A DNA stretch of 64,000 bases from JASLDZ01 sp964242625 (GTDB taxonomy: Bacteria > Pseudomonadota > Alphaproteobacteria > Caulobacterales > Caulobacteraceae), in assembly GCA_964242625.1 (NCBI GenBank), contig CAXTAO010000006.1, forward strand, positions 69,877 through 133,876. Reading direction: 5' to 3'. Shown piece after piece: positions 52,859-61,338 of the stretch; within the stretch, counting starts at the first letter, position 1; each line of letters starts with the position of its first letter. The translations under genes were made by a program, and so were the position numbers. The notes beneath the pieces were generated by a model. It made no database searches and was not told the DNA's origin. It saw only the letters and a list, made by a program, of their open reading frames with translations.

Positions 52859-54556
52859 TCAGGCCCGCTTGACCAGCCGCTCGATCAGCGATCGCGGCTT
52901 GGCCTCGACCACCTCCCGGCGCGTCATCGATTGAGCGAATTGGAGGAGCGCTTCCGAGGCCTTCGCCTTGGGGTTCACCTCCGCGATCATCTGGCCGTTG
53001 TTGGCGGCCTGGCCGAACAGCTTGGCGTCGAACGGGATCACGAGCGCGGGCTCCATCCCCATCGCCTTGGTGAAGTCCTTCAGCGGGATCTCCGGCCGGC
53101 CCGGCAGGCCCGTCTGGTTGAGCACGAGCCGGGGCGGAGCGTCGTTGGCGCGCGCCTTGCCGAGGAGCTCTAGCAGGTTCTTGCCGTTGCGGAGCGAGGC
53201 GAGATCGGGCTGGGCCACGATCACCACGTCGTCGGCGGCGACCAGCGTGCGGCGCATCCATCCGGACCACACGTGCGGCAGGTCGAGCACGACATAGGGC
53301 GCCGAGGAGCGCAGCTTGGTCGCCACCTCCTCGTAGGCCTCGTCGGAGATGGCGTAGTCGTCGTCCAGCGTGGCGGGGGCGGCGAAGAGCGACAGCCGCT
53401 CGGTGCAGCGCGCCATCATCCGGTCCATCAGCGTGGGGTCCAGGCGGTCGGGCTTGGAGAGCGCGTCGTGCAGGCCCTGGACGGGGTCCTGGTTGAAGTC
53501 GAGCCCGGCGGTGCCGAAGGGCAGGTCGTAGTCGACCACGCAGCAGTTGGCCTCGATCTTCTCGGACAGGCACCAGGCGAAGTTGTGCGCCAGGGTCGAG
53601 GCGCCCACCCCGCCCTTGGCCCCCACGAAGGCCACGGTGCGACCCACGAACGGTGTCGCCGGGTCGGCGTAGAGGCCGGTGATGGTGCGGATCAGCGTCA
53701 AGGGCTGCAGCGGCGGGACGAGGTACTCGCTCACGCCCCGGCGCATCAGCTCGCGGTAGAGGCCGATGTCGTTGGCCTCGCCGATCACGACCACCTTGGT
53801 GCCCGGGTCGCAGACCTCAGCCAACCGGTCGAGCTCGGCGATCAGCTGGGCGGCGGGCGAGAGGTTCTCGACGATCACGAGCGCGGGGGTGGGTGCGGTG
53901 GCGTAGAGCGCGAGCGCCTCGGGCAGGCCGCCCGGCCGCACGGCGGTGGAGGCGCGCTGCAGACGGCGGTCGCCCGCAGCAGCCTGGGCCACGGCGGCCG
54001 TCTCGGCCCGCTGGCAGAAGACGTGGATGGCGATGCGCGGCACCGCCGCCTCGCCCAGCGCCGCCTCGGCCGACGCGATCATGGCCGCGACCGGGTTCGC
54101 CGCGCCGCCCGACGGCGACGTCGCGGGCGCGGCCTCCTCGTCGAAAGCCACGTCGGCGAAGGGCTCGATCTCGGTCAGGTCGTCGTCGAAGTCGGCGGGC
54201 ACGCTGGTGGCGAGCCCCTCGTCCGCGACGTCCGGCTCCGGATTCGAGGCGGCGACCACGATCGACTCGCTCGGGCTCGCCAACCGCTCGGGCGAGGCGA
54301 AGGCATGAGTCCAGTCGGATGTGAAATCGCCGTCGGCCTCCGTCGTCGGCGCCGTTCCGGGCGCTGCGTCGTCGGCGGCAGCCACAGCGTCGGCGTCGAT
54401 CGACGCCTCTCGCTCGTCTTCGGGCTCGGCGGTGGAGACAGAAGCGCTCTGCGGCGCGAACGCCCCGTTGCGGACTTCGGGCGCGTCGTCGTCGAAGCCC
54501 TCGAACACGTCGTCGAAGGGGTCGTCGTCGTGGGGAGCGGGGGCGGGGTGCGTCAT
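52859..54556 (-). CDS. cpaE: Tad pilus polar-localisation protein CpaE (TadZ)
   Basis: A 565-residue ParA/MinD-like protein. The first ~165 residues are acidic and unstructured; a receiver-like pseudo-REC lies at about 168-285. The ATPase part has a deviant P-loop, VGAKGGVGASTLAHNFAW, in which the second Lys of the Walker A motif is replaced by Ala. This is also the form I know from Caulobacter CpaE. DYDLPFGTAGLDFNQD and LVLNQTGLPGRPEI follow. It places the pilus machinery at the cell pole; PopZ is encoded in this window. Confidence 0.95.
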   Translation of the reverse strand: MTHPAPAPHDDDPFDDVFEGFDDDAPEVRNGAFAPQSASVSTAEPEDEREASIDADAVAAADDAAPGTAPTTEADGDFTSDWTHAFASPERLASPSESIVVAASNPEPDVADEGLATSVPADFDDDLTEIEPFADVAFDEEAAPATSPSGGAANPVAAMIASAEAALGEAAVPRIAIHVFCQRAETAAVAQAAAGDRRLQRASTAVRPGGLPEALALYATAPTPALVIVENLSPAAQLIAELDRLAEVCDPGTKVVVIGEANDIGLYRELMRRGVSEYLVPPLQPLTLIRTITGLYADPATPFVGRTVAFVGAKGGVGASTLAHNFAWCLSEKIEANCCVVDYDLPFGTAGLDFNQDPVQGLHDALSKPDRLDPTLMDRMMARCTERLSLFAAPATLDDDYAISDEAYEEVATKLRSSAPYVVLDLPHVWSGWMRRTLVAADDVVIVAQPDLASLRNGKNLLELLGKARANDAPPRLVLNQTGLPGRPEIPLKDFTKAMGMEPALVIPFDAKLFGQAANNGQMIAEVNPKAKASEALLQFAQSMTRREVVEAKPRSLIERLVKRA

Positions 54557-54558
54557 GC

Positions 54559-55293
54559 TCAGTTCACCGCCGTCGCTGAGGCGACGCCGTTGGCTTGGGC
54601 GTCCTTGGCAGAAGAGGTCACCGCCCCCTGGCGATAGCGGTCCAGCACGATGGCGCGGCGCACGCTGTCGGCGGGCGCGGTCGGCGCGGGGCGCTCCAAG
54701 TCGTGCGGATCAGCGATCATGGCGGCGAGGTTGGCGGTCGCGGCGCAGCCGAAGTGGCGGCTGGGGCCGTTCGACTTGGTGGCCACGAGGTTGTCCCAGC
54801 CCTGCAGGCAATCGGGGCCGTGCGCCTCGTAGCGCTCGTAGCGCACCGTCACCGGCGCGCCGGGGCGGCCGGCGGCGTCGTAGTCGGCGACCCGCAGGCT
54901 GGCGGGCGGCACGCCGAGCGCGTTGAGGAGGGCGGCGACCCCTACCGCGGCGGCGTGCGGGTCAGAAGGCTCGGCGCTGTTGCGGGGGGCCTGCACCACG
55001 ACCGGCTGCGTCGCGCCCGCGTCGCGCCAGCGCTGGGCGTAGGCCTGCAGCGCCGCGCGCTGGTTGGCCGACACGCCGGCAGGGTGGACGGAGAGCGACA
55101 GGAGGTCGGGCGACTGGTCGACGGTGATGGCGTACTGGTCGAGCGGGGTCGGCGCGTCCTTGACGAAGTTGGGTGGCGTCTTGCTCGCGCTCGCAGCCCC
55201 GCCGTGCGGCGAGGTGGAGGCGCAGCCCGCGAGGCTTGCGGCGAGAAGGACGGCGAGGGCGCGCGTGGGGCGCGCGCGGTTAGTCGACGACAT
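54559..55293 (-). CDS. cpaD: Tad pilus lipoprotein CpaD
   Basis: A 244-residue lipoprotein. LLAASLAGC is the lipobox (Cys24). QYAITVDQSPDLLSLSVHP, then VVQAPRNSAEP and RYEAHGPDCLQGWDNLVAT and HFGCAATANLAAMIADPHDL is the CpaD signature with two conserved Cys. It would sit on the outer-membrane secretin complex. It overlaps cpaC by 14 bases and is 2 bases from cpaE. Confidence 0.95.
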   Translation of the reverse strand: MSSTNRARPTRALAVLLAASLAGCASTSPHGGAASASKTPPNFVKDAPTPLDQYAITVDQSPDLLSLSVHPAGVSANQRAALQAYAQRWRDAGATQPVVVQAPRNSAEPSDPHAAAVGVAALLNALGVPPASLRVADYDAAGRPGAPVTVRYERYEAHGPDCLQGWDNLVATKSNGPSRHFGCAATANLAAMIADPHDLERPAPTAPADSVRRAIVLDRYRQGAVTSSAKDAQANGVASATAVN

Positions 55294-57325
55294 AGCCGAA
55301 GGGCCCCTGATAGGTCTGGCCGGCGGTGGCGGGCGTCACGGGCTTGTTGAAGCCCGCGTTGATCTTGCCGAGGAGGTTGGTCTGCAGGTCGTCGGCGATT
55401 TGCAGGCCGTCGGCCGGCGTGGAGAGCTGGTCGGGCCGCACCGACTTCACGAGGTAGGGCGTGACGATCACGACCAGCTCGCTGTCGTTCTGCTGGTAGT
55501 CGCGCGAGCGGAACAAGGCGCCCAGGACCGGCAGCTGCATCAGCCCCGGCAGGCTGTCGAGCGTCTGCTTGGTCTGCGACTGCATGAGGCCGGCGATGGC
55601 CATGCCTCCGCCCGAGGGCAGCTCGACCACCGTCTCGGCGCGGCGCACGTTGAGTCCTGGGATGGAGAGCGAGGGGGCGGCGGTGGTGGTCGTGCCGCTG
55701 ACCGTGTTGGAGAGGGTGAAGCTGCCGACGTTGGTGAGTTCGGACACTTCGGTGGAGATCTTGAGCGAGATGCGGCCGCGGCTCAGCACCACCGGCGTGA
55801 AGCCTAGGCCCACGCCGAACTGCTTGAACTCCACGCTGATGCGGCCGGTCGCGTCCTCTCCCACAGGCACGGGGAACTCGCCGCCGGCCAGGAACTTGGC
55901 GCTCTCGCCGGAGATGGCGGTCAGGCTGGGCTCCGCCAGGGTGCGCACGAGGCCCACGCGCTCGAAGGCCTGCAGCATGGCGTCGGCCTGGTTGAGCCCG
56001 GTCGACCCCGCGACGCCCTTCTGAACGTAAGTCGCCGGGTTGCTTCGGTCGGCGTACGTCGAGGTTTGGGCGCCTGGATAACTATAACTCGTGGCGGGGT
56101 TGTAGTTCGGGAGCTTGCTGTTGACAGCATTCAGAAACCCGATCTGATCCCTGGTGAGACCGGCGCCCCCGTTGACGTACTGCTGCTCGAGACTGGCGAT
56201 ATTGTTGACCGTCACCCCTGCGCTGGCCGCCGTGACCGTATGAGCCGCGCCCGCTGTGCTCAGTCCAGTTTCAGGATCCGTCGCTACGTTGGTGACGTCG
56301 GTCGTGGTGGTGCCCAACACACCTGCAAGATAAGTGGTCGCTCCGCTTGTCTGCGAAGCCGTCAGCGTTGATGCGGCCCCAGTGAGGAATGTGGTAAGTA
56401 CGCTGGAAAGCTGTCCAGCGGGGATGCCGCCAAGGTTTCCCAAGAGATTTGTGAAAGGAAACGCGCTCACCGGCTGGCTGGTAGTGTTCACCGCATAGCC
56501 GCCGCTCGCCGAGCCCAGGTAGGAGCCGTTCACGCCATAGGTCGGGGCCTTGAGGAACGAATACTGCGGCATGCCGAGCTGGCCGGTGATGGCGCTCAGA
56601 TCGAAGCCCAGCTGCTTGATAATGGAGCGGTTGACCTCCACGATCTTGACCTTGAGCATGACCTGCTCGCCGCCCGCGACCGCGATCATGTTCACCACCT
56701 GCTGGGGTTGGCCCACGAAGGCGGCGGCGAGCCTGGCGGCCTTGTCCGCCTCGGCGGCGGAGGAAGCCTCGCCCGAGAGGATCAAGCTGTCGTTGGCCGA
56801 CTCTACGCGGATGGAGGTATCGGGTAGCAGCCGCGAGATGGTCTGCTGCACCGCGCCCGCGTCCTGGTCGACACGGATGTCGAGCCGCAGGATCTGGCGG
56901 CCCATGCCGTCCACGAAGGTTGCGTCGGTCTGGCCGGAGGTCACGCCCATCACGTAGATGCGGCGCGGCGTCGACAGCTGGACGTCGGCGACCTTGGGGT
57001 TGGAGACCATCACGTCGCGGGCGTCGACCGGCAGCTCGACCACCGCCGACTTGCCGCGTGGCAGCGACATCTGGCGCACCGCGCCCGCGCCCACCCCCAC
57101 GCGCACCGTCTGGGCGGACACCTGGCCGGGCACGGCGGTGGCGGTCGGCAGGCCGGCGTCCGACGCCGGGGCGTAGCGCGCCCGGGAGGCCGCGATCGCC
57201 TCGCGCACGGGGGCGCCGGCGAGCTGGGGCTGGGCGTCGGCCAGGAGGGGCGCGGCCGCCGGAAGGAGCGCGGTGGCGCCGACGAGGGCGAAGCGGAGGG
57301 AGCCGCGCACGGCGGGACGGATCAT
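55280..57325 (-). CDS. cpaC: Tad pilus outer-membrane secretin CpaC (RcpA) with enlarged middle segment
   Basis: A 681-residue secretin. It has a signal peptide, then T2SS_T3SS_pil_N (SLPRGKSAVVELPVDARDVM), a BON/secretin N part, and the secretin core GLVRTLAEPSLTAISGESAK, LAGGEFPVPVGED, RAETVVELPSGGGMAIAGLM and LPVLGALFRSRDYQQNDSEL. Between about residues 255 and 445 lies a Thr/Ser/Ala/Tyr-rich segment of about 190 residues. The homologous part of typical CpaC is far shorter, and here G+C is visibly lower (about 55960-56560). The start overlaps cpaB by four bases. Confidence 0.95.
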   Translation of the reverse strand: MIRPAVRGSLRFALVGATALLPAAAPLLADAQPQLAGAPVREAIAASRARYAPASDAGLPTATAVPGQVSAQTVRVGVGAGAVRQMSLPRGKSAVVELPVDARDVMVSNPKVADVQLSTPRRIYVMGVTSGQTDATFVDGMGRQILRLDIRVDQDAGAVQQTISRLLPDTSIRVESANDSLILSGEASSAAEADKAARLAAAFVGQPQQVVNMIAVAGGEQVMLKVKIVEVNRSIIKQLGFDLSAITGQLGMPQYSFLKAPTYGVNGSYLGSASGGYAVNTTSQPVSAFPFTNLLGNLGGIPAGQLSSVLTTFLTGAASTLTASQTSGATTYLAGVLGTTTTDVTNVATDPETGLSTAGAAHTVTAASAGVTVNNIASLEQQYVNGGAGLTRDQIGFLNAVNSKLPNYNPATSYSYPGAQTSTYADRSNPATYVQKGVAGSTGLNQADAMLQAFERVGLVRTLAEPSLTAISGESAKFLAGGEFPVPVGEDATGRISVEFKQFGVGLGFTPVVLSRGRISLKISTEVSELTNVGSFTLSNTVSGTTTTAAPSLSIPGLNVRRAETVVELPSGGGMAIAGLMQSQTKQTLDSLPGLMQLPVLGALFRSRDYQQNDSELVVIVTPYLVKSVRPDQLSTPADGLQIADDLQTNLLGKINAGFNKPVTPATAGQTYQGPFGYVVD

Positions 57326-58218
57326 CGCGCGACCTTCACGTCGGTGGACTGGCCGGATCGGAACACGTGCACGACGCTGGCCTGCGGGGCCGTGTATCCG
57401 ACCTCCGAAGGCCCCTGGGCGTCGGCGTAGGAGCGCAACACGAGGGTGAGGTCGCCCTGGGCGCGGGCGGCGACGAGGAGTTCGGCCTGGCCGGCCGACA
57501 CCTCCAGCGTGCCGGTTGCGCCGACCACCGAAGCCCCCTTGTCGACGTGGGTGTTCTGGTCAATCGCCAGCACCCTGACGTTGCGCATGATGCTGGAGGC
57601 CGTCACCGTGGGGCCGCCGGGCGCGATGGCCGTGGCGTCGAGCTTGCGGGTCTGCACCACGTCTACGTGGTCGCCGGGCAGGATGAAGCCGCCCGCCGCG
57701 CTCTCCGTCGTGATCGGCACGCTCATGGCCCGCATGCCGGGGTCGAGCGTCACCGCCATCACCCCGCCCGCGCCGCCGCGCACGAGCTTGGAGGCGACGA
57801 TCGGTTCGTGCGCGCTGATAGCTGTGCGCACGACCGCGCCCATCAGGGGCGCGGCGGGGCCCATGTCGCCCGTGAGGGTCGCGGTCGCCGTCTTGGCCGC
57901 GCCCTGGGCTGCGGCTGCGATCTTGCCCTCGGCGGTGGGCGGGGCGGCGAGCCGCGCCGGGCCGTCGACGATGAAGTTGGGATTGAGCCCGTCGGACGGC
58001 CACTCCTGCCATGAGAAGCTGTCAGCCCCGATCACGTCGCCGACAGCGAGGTCCTTCTTGGCGGTGAGCACACGCAGGACGGGCTTGGCAGGAGCGACCG
58101 GAACGACGGAGGTCATCACGTGCCGCTTGGGGGCGGCGAGGCCGCGCGCCACGAAGGCGGCGCCCAGAGCCACCACCAGGGCCACGAGGCTCACCAGGAT
58201 GATGCGGGGCTGGGCCAT
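57322..58218 (-). CDS. cpaB: Tad pilus assembly protein CpaB (RcpC)
   Basis: A 298-residue periplasmic protein with an N-terminal signal anchor (residues 5-27). It has a SAF domain start (VLTAKKDLAVGDVIGADSFS) and the RcpC domain (LDPGMRAMSVPITTESAAGG, FILPGDHVDVVQTRKL). The ATG at 58218 fits the family, and 15 extra codons are open upstream. It ends overlapping cpaC, and its start is 112 bases from the cpaA stop. It modulates the secretin and has peptidoglycan-contacting features in the family. Confidence 0.95.
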   Translation of the reverse strand: MAQPRIILVSLVALVVALGAAFVARGLAAPKRHVMTSVVPVAPAKPVLRVLTAKKDLAVGDVIGADSFSWQEWPSDGLNPNFIVDGPARLAAPPTAEGKIAAAAQGAAKTATATLTGDMGPAAPLMGAVVRTAISAHEPIVASKLVRGGAGGVMAVTLDPGMRAMSVPITTESAAGGFILPGDHVDVVQTRKLDATAIAPGGPTVTASSIMRNVRVLAIDQNTHVDKGASVVGATGTLEVSAGQAELLVAARAQGDLTLVLRSYADAQGPSEVGYTAPQASVVHVFRSGQSTDVKVAR

Positions 58219-58330
58219 GGGCCGGATCGTCTCCTCCCGCCCGATGGGTCGCCGGGCCTGCACCTCACCCTGGCCGCGACAGGGTTAACGGCCGGCTACC
58301 GCCCGTGATTATCGGCGGCGTGTCGCAGAC

Positions 58331-58849
58331 TCAGTTCGCCGCATGCGCCAGAGCGGCGGCGACGGGGCTGGCGGGAAAGGTCAACAGCGCGCCGGCGGCG
58401 ATAGCCACGCCGTAGGGCACGCTCTCGCCGGGCGTGAGGAGCCGCCGTAGCCAGGCGGGCGCGCCCGCGGGCGTCCAGTCGCGCAGCTTGCGCGCGTAGA
58501 GAAGTGTGAGCGCCAGGGCGCCCCCCGCGACCGCGGTCACCGTCAGGAACGGCAGAAAGGATGCGACGCCCAGCCACGCCCCGCAGGCCGCCATCAGCTT
58601 GGCGTCGCCGCCGCCGACCCAGCCCAAGGCGAAGAGCGCCATGCCAAGCACCAGCGCGCCCGCGCCCACGAGGAGGCCCATGCCTACCGCCGGGAGCGGC
58701 ACGCCAGCGGCCAGCGCCACGGGCGCAAACAGGCCGGCTGCAGCGAGCGAAATCCAGTTGGGGATGGTGTAGCTCGTCGCGTCCCGCAGGGCGGCGATGA
58801 CCACCAGCGCGGGGAAGATCGCCAGCCCGCAGAGAGACACGAGGTGCAT
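58331..58849 (-). CDS. cpaA: Prepilin peptidase CpaA (A24 family)
   Basis: A 172-residue membrane aspartic protease that processes Flp pilin and the TadE-like pseudopilins. The catalytic Asp pair is DATSYTIPNW near residue 25 and the GxGD-type loop GWVGGGDAKLMAACGAWLG. About six membrane helices are seen. It follows the two flp genes by 39 bases and precedes cpaB. Confidence 0.95.
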   Translation of the reverse strand: MHLVSLCGLAIFPALVVIAALRDATSYTIPNWISLAAAGLFAPVALAAGVPLPAVGMGLLVGAGALVLGMALFALGWVGGGDAKLMAACGAWLGVASFLPFLTVTAVAGGALALTLLYARKLRDWTPAGAPAWLRRLLTPGESVPYGVAIAAGALLTFPASPVAAALAHAAN

Positions 58850-58888
58850 CGGAGGTCTCCGGGCGGGAACGCCGGCCCGGAGGCGGGC

Positions 58889-59074
58889 TCAGCTGGTCGG
58901 GGCCGCGGCGATGAAGCCGGCCAATCGCGTGAACAGCCCGTTGATGTTGGAGCCTGCGAGCGTCACGCCAGCGAGGATCACCAACATGATCGCGCCCAGG
59001 ATCAGGGCGTACTCGACCGCGGTGGCCCCGCGTCGGTCGCGCCCAAATGAGCGGAGAGAGGTGGGGCGGCGCAT
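58889..59074 (-). CDS. Flp-type pilin, second copy
   Basis: A 61-residue type IVb pilin. RDRRGATAVEYALILGAIML is the Flp signature: cleavage after Gly, Glu at +5 and a long hydrophobic helix. It is shorter at the N-terminus than the open frame suggests; I chose the ATG at 59074 for the RRPTSLRSFGRD leader. It follows the first flp gene by 32 bases, and the two differ considerably in the C-terminal tail (NINGLFTRLAGFIAAAPTS here). Confidence 0.92.
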   Translation of the reverse strand: MRRPTSLRSFGRDRRGATAVEYALILGAIMLVILAGVTLAGSNINGLFTRLAGFIAAAPTS

Positions 59075-59106
59075 GCCGGAAGCCGGCGGACGCCGCCCCG
59101 TCGTCC

Positions 59107-59292
59107 TCAGCTGCCGGCGGGCGCGGTGGTGCCGACGGTGGTGGCGATCGCGTTGAACTTTTTGCCGAGGTTTCCGCCGAGGAGCGTCGCGCCGCCGATG
59201 ATGGCGCAACCGATCAGGGCGGCGATCAGGCCGTACTCGATGGCCGTGGCGCCCGACTCGTCTTGGGCGAAACGCTTCATGAAGGTCGTCAT
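59107..59292 (-). CDS. pilA: Flp-type pilin, first copy (major pilin candidate)
   Basis: A 61-residue type IVb pilin. The leader MTTFMKRFAQDESG is cleaved at G/ATAIEYGLIAALIG by CpaA. The ATG at 59292 has GGAG 11 bases upstream; a second ATG lies 4 codons in. It is the first gene of the minus-strand cpa operon, so highly expressed pilin would come first, as in Caulobacter pilA-cpaA. The gene symbol is by homology with that locus. Confidence 0.93.
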   Translation of the reverse strand: MTTFMKRFAQDESGATAIEYGLIAALIGCAIIGGATLLGGNLGKKFNAIATTVGTTAPAGS

Positions 59293-59544
59293 TCTGTCCG
59301 TCTCCTGGTTGATAAGCCCGAGTGGAGGGCTCGAGCTCATCTGCTCGTCGGCCCGGAACACGATGGGGAAGATGACCGCAGACCTTTAACGTCGAGTGAA
59401 ACGTAGAAAAACGTTATGGTGAACACATGCCTAATGCTTTGGAGACGCTGTCGAGCAGGGCGGGCCGACGTCTTGAGACTTTGTTGACCATTCCCGCACA
59501 GGCTGCGCGCGATCTCCTGCCGCAACCCTCGAGAGCCTGTCCCC

Positions 59545-60063
59545 ATGCGCGCGCTTCCCGCCCTCGCCGCGCTCGGCGCCCTGGCCCTGGCCAGCCACGC
59601 CGTCGCGGGCACGCTCACCCTGGCGCTGAACCACTCGATGCGCCTGCCCGTCGCGGGCCCGGCCTCGTCCGTCGTGGTGGGCAGCCCGTCGGTCGTCGAC
59701 GTGGCCGTGGTCGACAGCCGCACGGTGTTCGTGAGCGGTCGCTCGCCCGGAGAGACGGACGTGACGGTGATCGACCCGCTAGGCCGGATCGTGTTCCGCG
59801 GCGACGTGGCGGTGACGGCGGGCGGCTCTTCGGTCAACGTCTATCGCGGCGCGACCCGCAGCCAGGCGGTGTGCGCGCCCTACTGCCGCACCCTGTCCAA
59901 CGATGAGGCCAGCGCCGCACCCGACGCCCCGGCGATGGCCGCCGCGCCTTCGTCCCCCGGTGCGTTCGGCTCCATCGCCGCCGCCGTCGGCGGGACGGGC
60001 GCCTCGACCACCCGCGGCGTCACCGCCGTCGGCCAGGCGCTGTCGCCGCCGTCGTCGCGCTGA
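59545..60063 (+). CDS. Small periplasmic protein with secretin-type N-domain (T2SS_T3SS_pil_N)
   Basis: A 172-residue protein. A signal peptide (ALALASHAVAG) is followed by LTLALNHSMRLPVAGPASSV, VVGSPSVVDVAVVDSRTVFV and SPGETDVTVIDPLGRIV, the domain found at the N-terminus of CpaC. The secretin part is absent; residues after about 110 are Ala/Ser/Gly-rich with two Cys. It heads the divergent plus-strand operon with two TadE-like genes. It may cap or compete with CpaC. I recognise the domain but not a named protein. Confidence 0.88.
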   Translation: MRALPALAALGALALASHAVAGTLTLALNHSMRLPVAGPASSVVVGSPSVVDVAVVDSRTVFVSGRSPGETDVTVIDPLGRIVFRGDVAVTAGGSSVNVYRGATRSQAVCAPYCRTLSNDEASAAPDAPAMAAAPSSPGAFGSIAAAVGGTGASTTRGVTAVGQALSPPSSR

Positions 60064-60147
60064 TCTCGCGGACGTCCGGGCTCTAAACACACCCTTAGCC
60101 TAGACTTCGTAAGCTCCCTTCCCGGTCAGGACGGAGGAGGCGAAGGC

Positions 60148-60726
60148 ATGCGCAAGCGATCCCCGGTCGGGCGAACCGATCGCGCGCTCCTGCACGACGT
60201 GCGCGGGGCCACCGCGATCGAGTTCGCGATCCTGGCCGTGCCTTTCGTCCTGACCATGCTGGCCATCGCCGAGTACGGCTACGTCTACATGCTCGACGTC
60301 TCGCTCGACAACGCGACGGCGGCGGCCGCGCGCCAGATCCGCACCGGCCAGATGCAGACCTCGACCGACCCCGCGCCCGCGCCCGACCGCTTCCGCAAGC
60401 TCGTGTGCGCCAACGCGAGCTGGATGAACAACTGCCAGTCCACGCTCAAGGTGCAGGCGACGACGCTGGCGAGCTGGACGGGCGCTTCCTCGCCGACGCC
60501 CGTCACCAACGGCGTGCTGACCGATGGCCCGTTCAACATGGGTTCCGACGGCTGCATCGTGCTGGTGAAGGCCTACTATCCCTGGACCATGGTGACGCCC
60601 TCGATTTGGAGCGGGCTGAACAAGCTCAAGAACAACCAGGTCCTCTTGAGCGCGGGCTCGATCGTCCTGAACGAACCCTATTCGAGCGGTTCATCGACGC
60701 CGCCGCCCGCTACGCCGAGCTGCTGA
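60148..60726 (+). CDS. tadE: TadE-like pseudopilin, first copy
   Basis: A 192-residue membrane pseudopilin. The N-terminal RGATAIEFAILAVPFVLTML is the TadE prepilin-like signature. The periplasmic part has two Cys (LVCANASWMNNC) and ends in a Ser/Pro-rich tail. It lies 84 bases after the N-domain gene and 1 base before the next TadE-like gene. Confidence 0.93.
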   Translation: MRKRSPVGRTDRALLHDVRGATAIEFAILAVPFVLTMLAIAEYGYVYMLDVSLDNATAAAARQIRTGQMQTSTDPAPAPDRFRKLVCANASWMNNCQSTLKVQATTLASWTGASSPTPVTNGVLTDGPFNMGSDGCIVLVKAYYPWTMVTPSIWSGLNKLKNNQVLLSAGSIVLNEPYSSGSSTPPPATPSC

Positions 60727-60727
60727 C

Positions 60728-61294
60728 ATGCGCATCCATGGCCTCCGACGGTTCCTGCGCGCGCGAGACGGCGCCGCGGCGGTGGAGTTCGCCTTCACCT
60801 TCCCAATCCTCCTGACGCTCCTCTTCGGCATGATCGAGGTAGGCCAGCTTCTCGTGGCCAAGCACCGCGCCGACAACGCGGGCTCGAGCGTAGGCGACAT
60901 CATCTCGCGCCTGTCGTCGCTCACGAGCACGCAGGAGACCGACATCTTCAACGCCGCCACCGACATCATGGGTTCTGCGGCCGTACGTCCTCCAGACCTG
61001 CGGGTCAGCGAGATCTTCGTCATGCCCAACGGCTCGCTCCGCTATATCTGGAGCGACGCCCAGGGCAGCTCCATGCCGCCCTTCAGCCACTGCGCGGCAG
61101 CCACCCTGCCGCAGATGTCGGCGACAGTGCTGACACCGGGCAGCTACTTCGTGCTGTCGGAGGTGCGTTACGCCTGGACCTCGCCCTTCAGCTTCGTCCT
61201 GAAGAATGGGGTCACCCTCTCGTCGGCCAGCGTGCTGAGCCCGCGCACCGGCTCCGTCACCCGCCAGAACGCCTCGACCACCGCCTGCACCTGA
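60728..61294 (+). CDS. tadF: TadE-like pseudopilin, second copy
   Basis: A 188-residue pseudopilin. RARDGAAAVEFAFTFPILLT is the TadE/F prepilin-like signature. The periplasmic domain is long and carries two Cys (SHC, TTAC). The start codon begins one base after the preceding stop, so translation is coupled. Gene symbol tadF is by position; sequence alone cannot separate TadE from TadF. Confidence 0.88.
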   Translation: MRIHGLRRFLRARDGAAAVEFAFTFPILLTLLFGMIEVGQLLVAKHRADNAGSSVGDIISRLSSLTSTQETDIFNAATDIMGSAAVRPPDLRVSEIFVMPNGSLRYIWSDAQGSSMPPFSHCAAATLPQMSATVLTPGSYFVLSEVRYAWTSPFSFVLKNGVTLSSASVLSPRTGSVTRQNASTTACT

Positions 61295-61338
61295 TCCGGC
61301 CCGCGCGCCCGCGCGCCAGGGCGTGATAAGCGGGCGCC

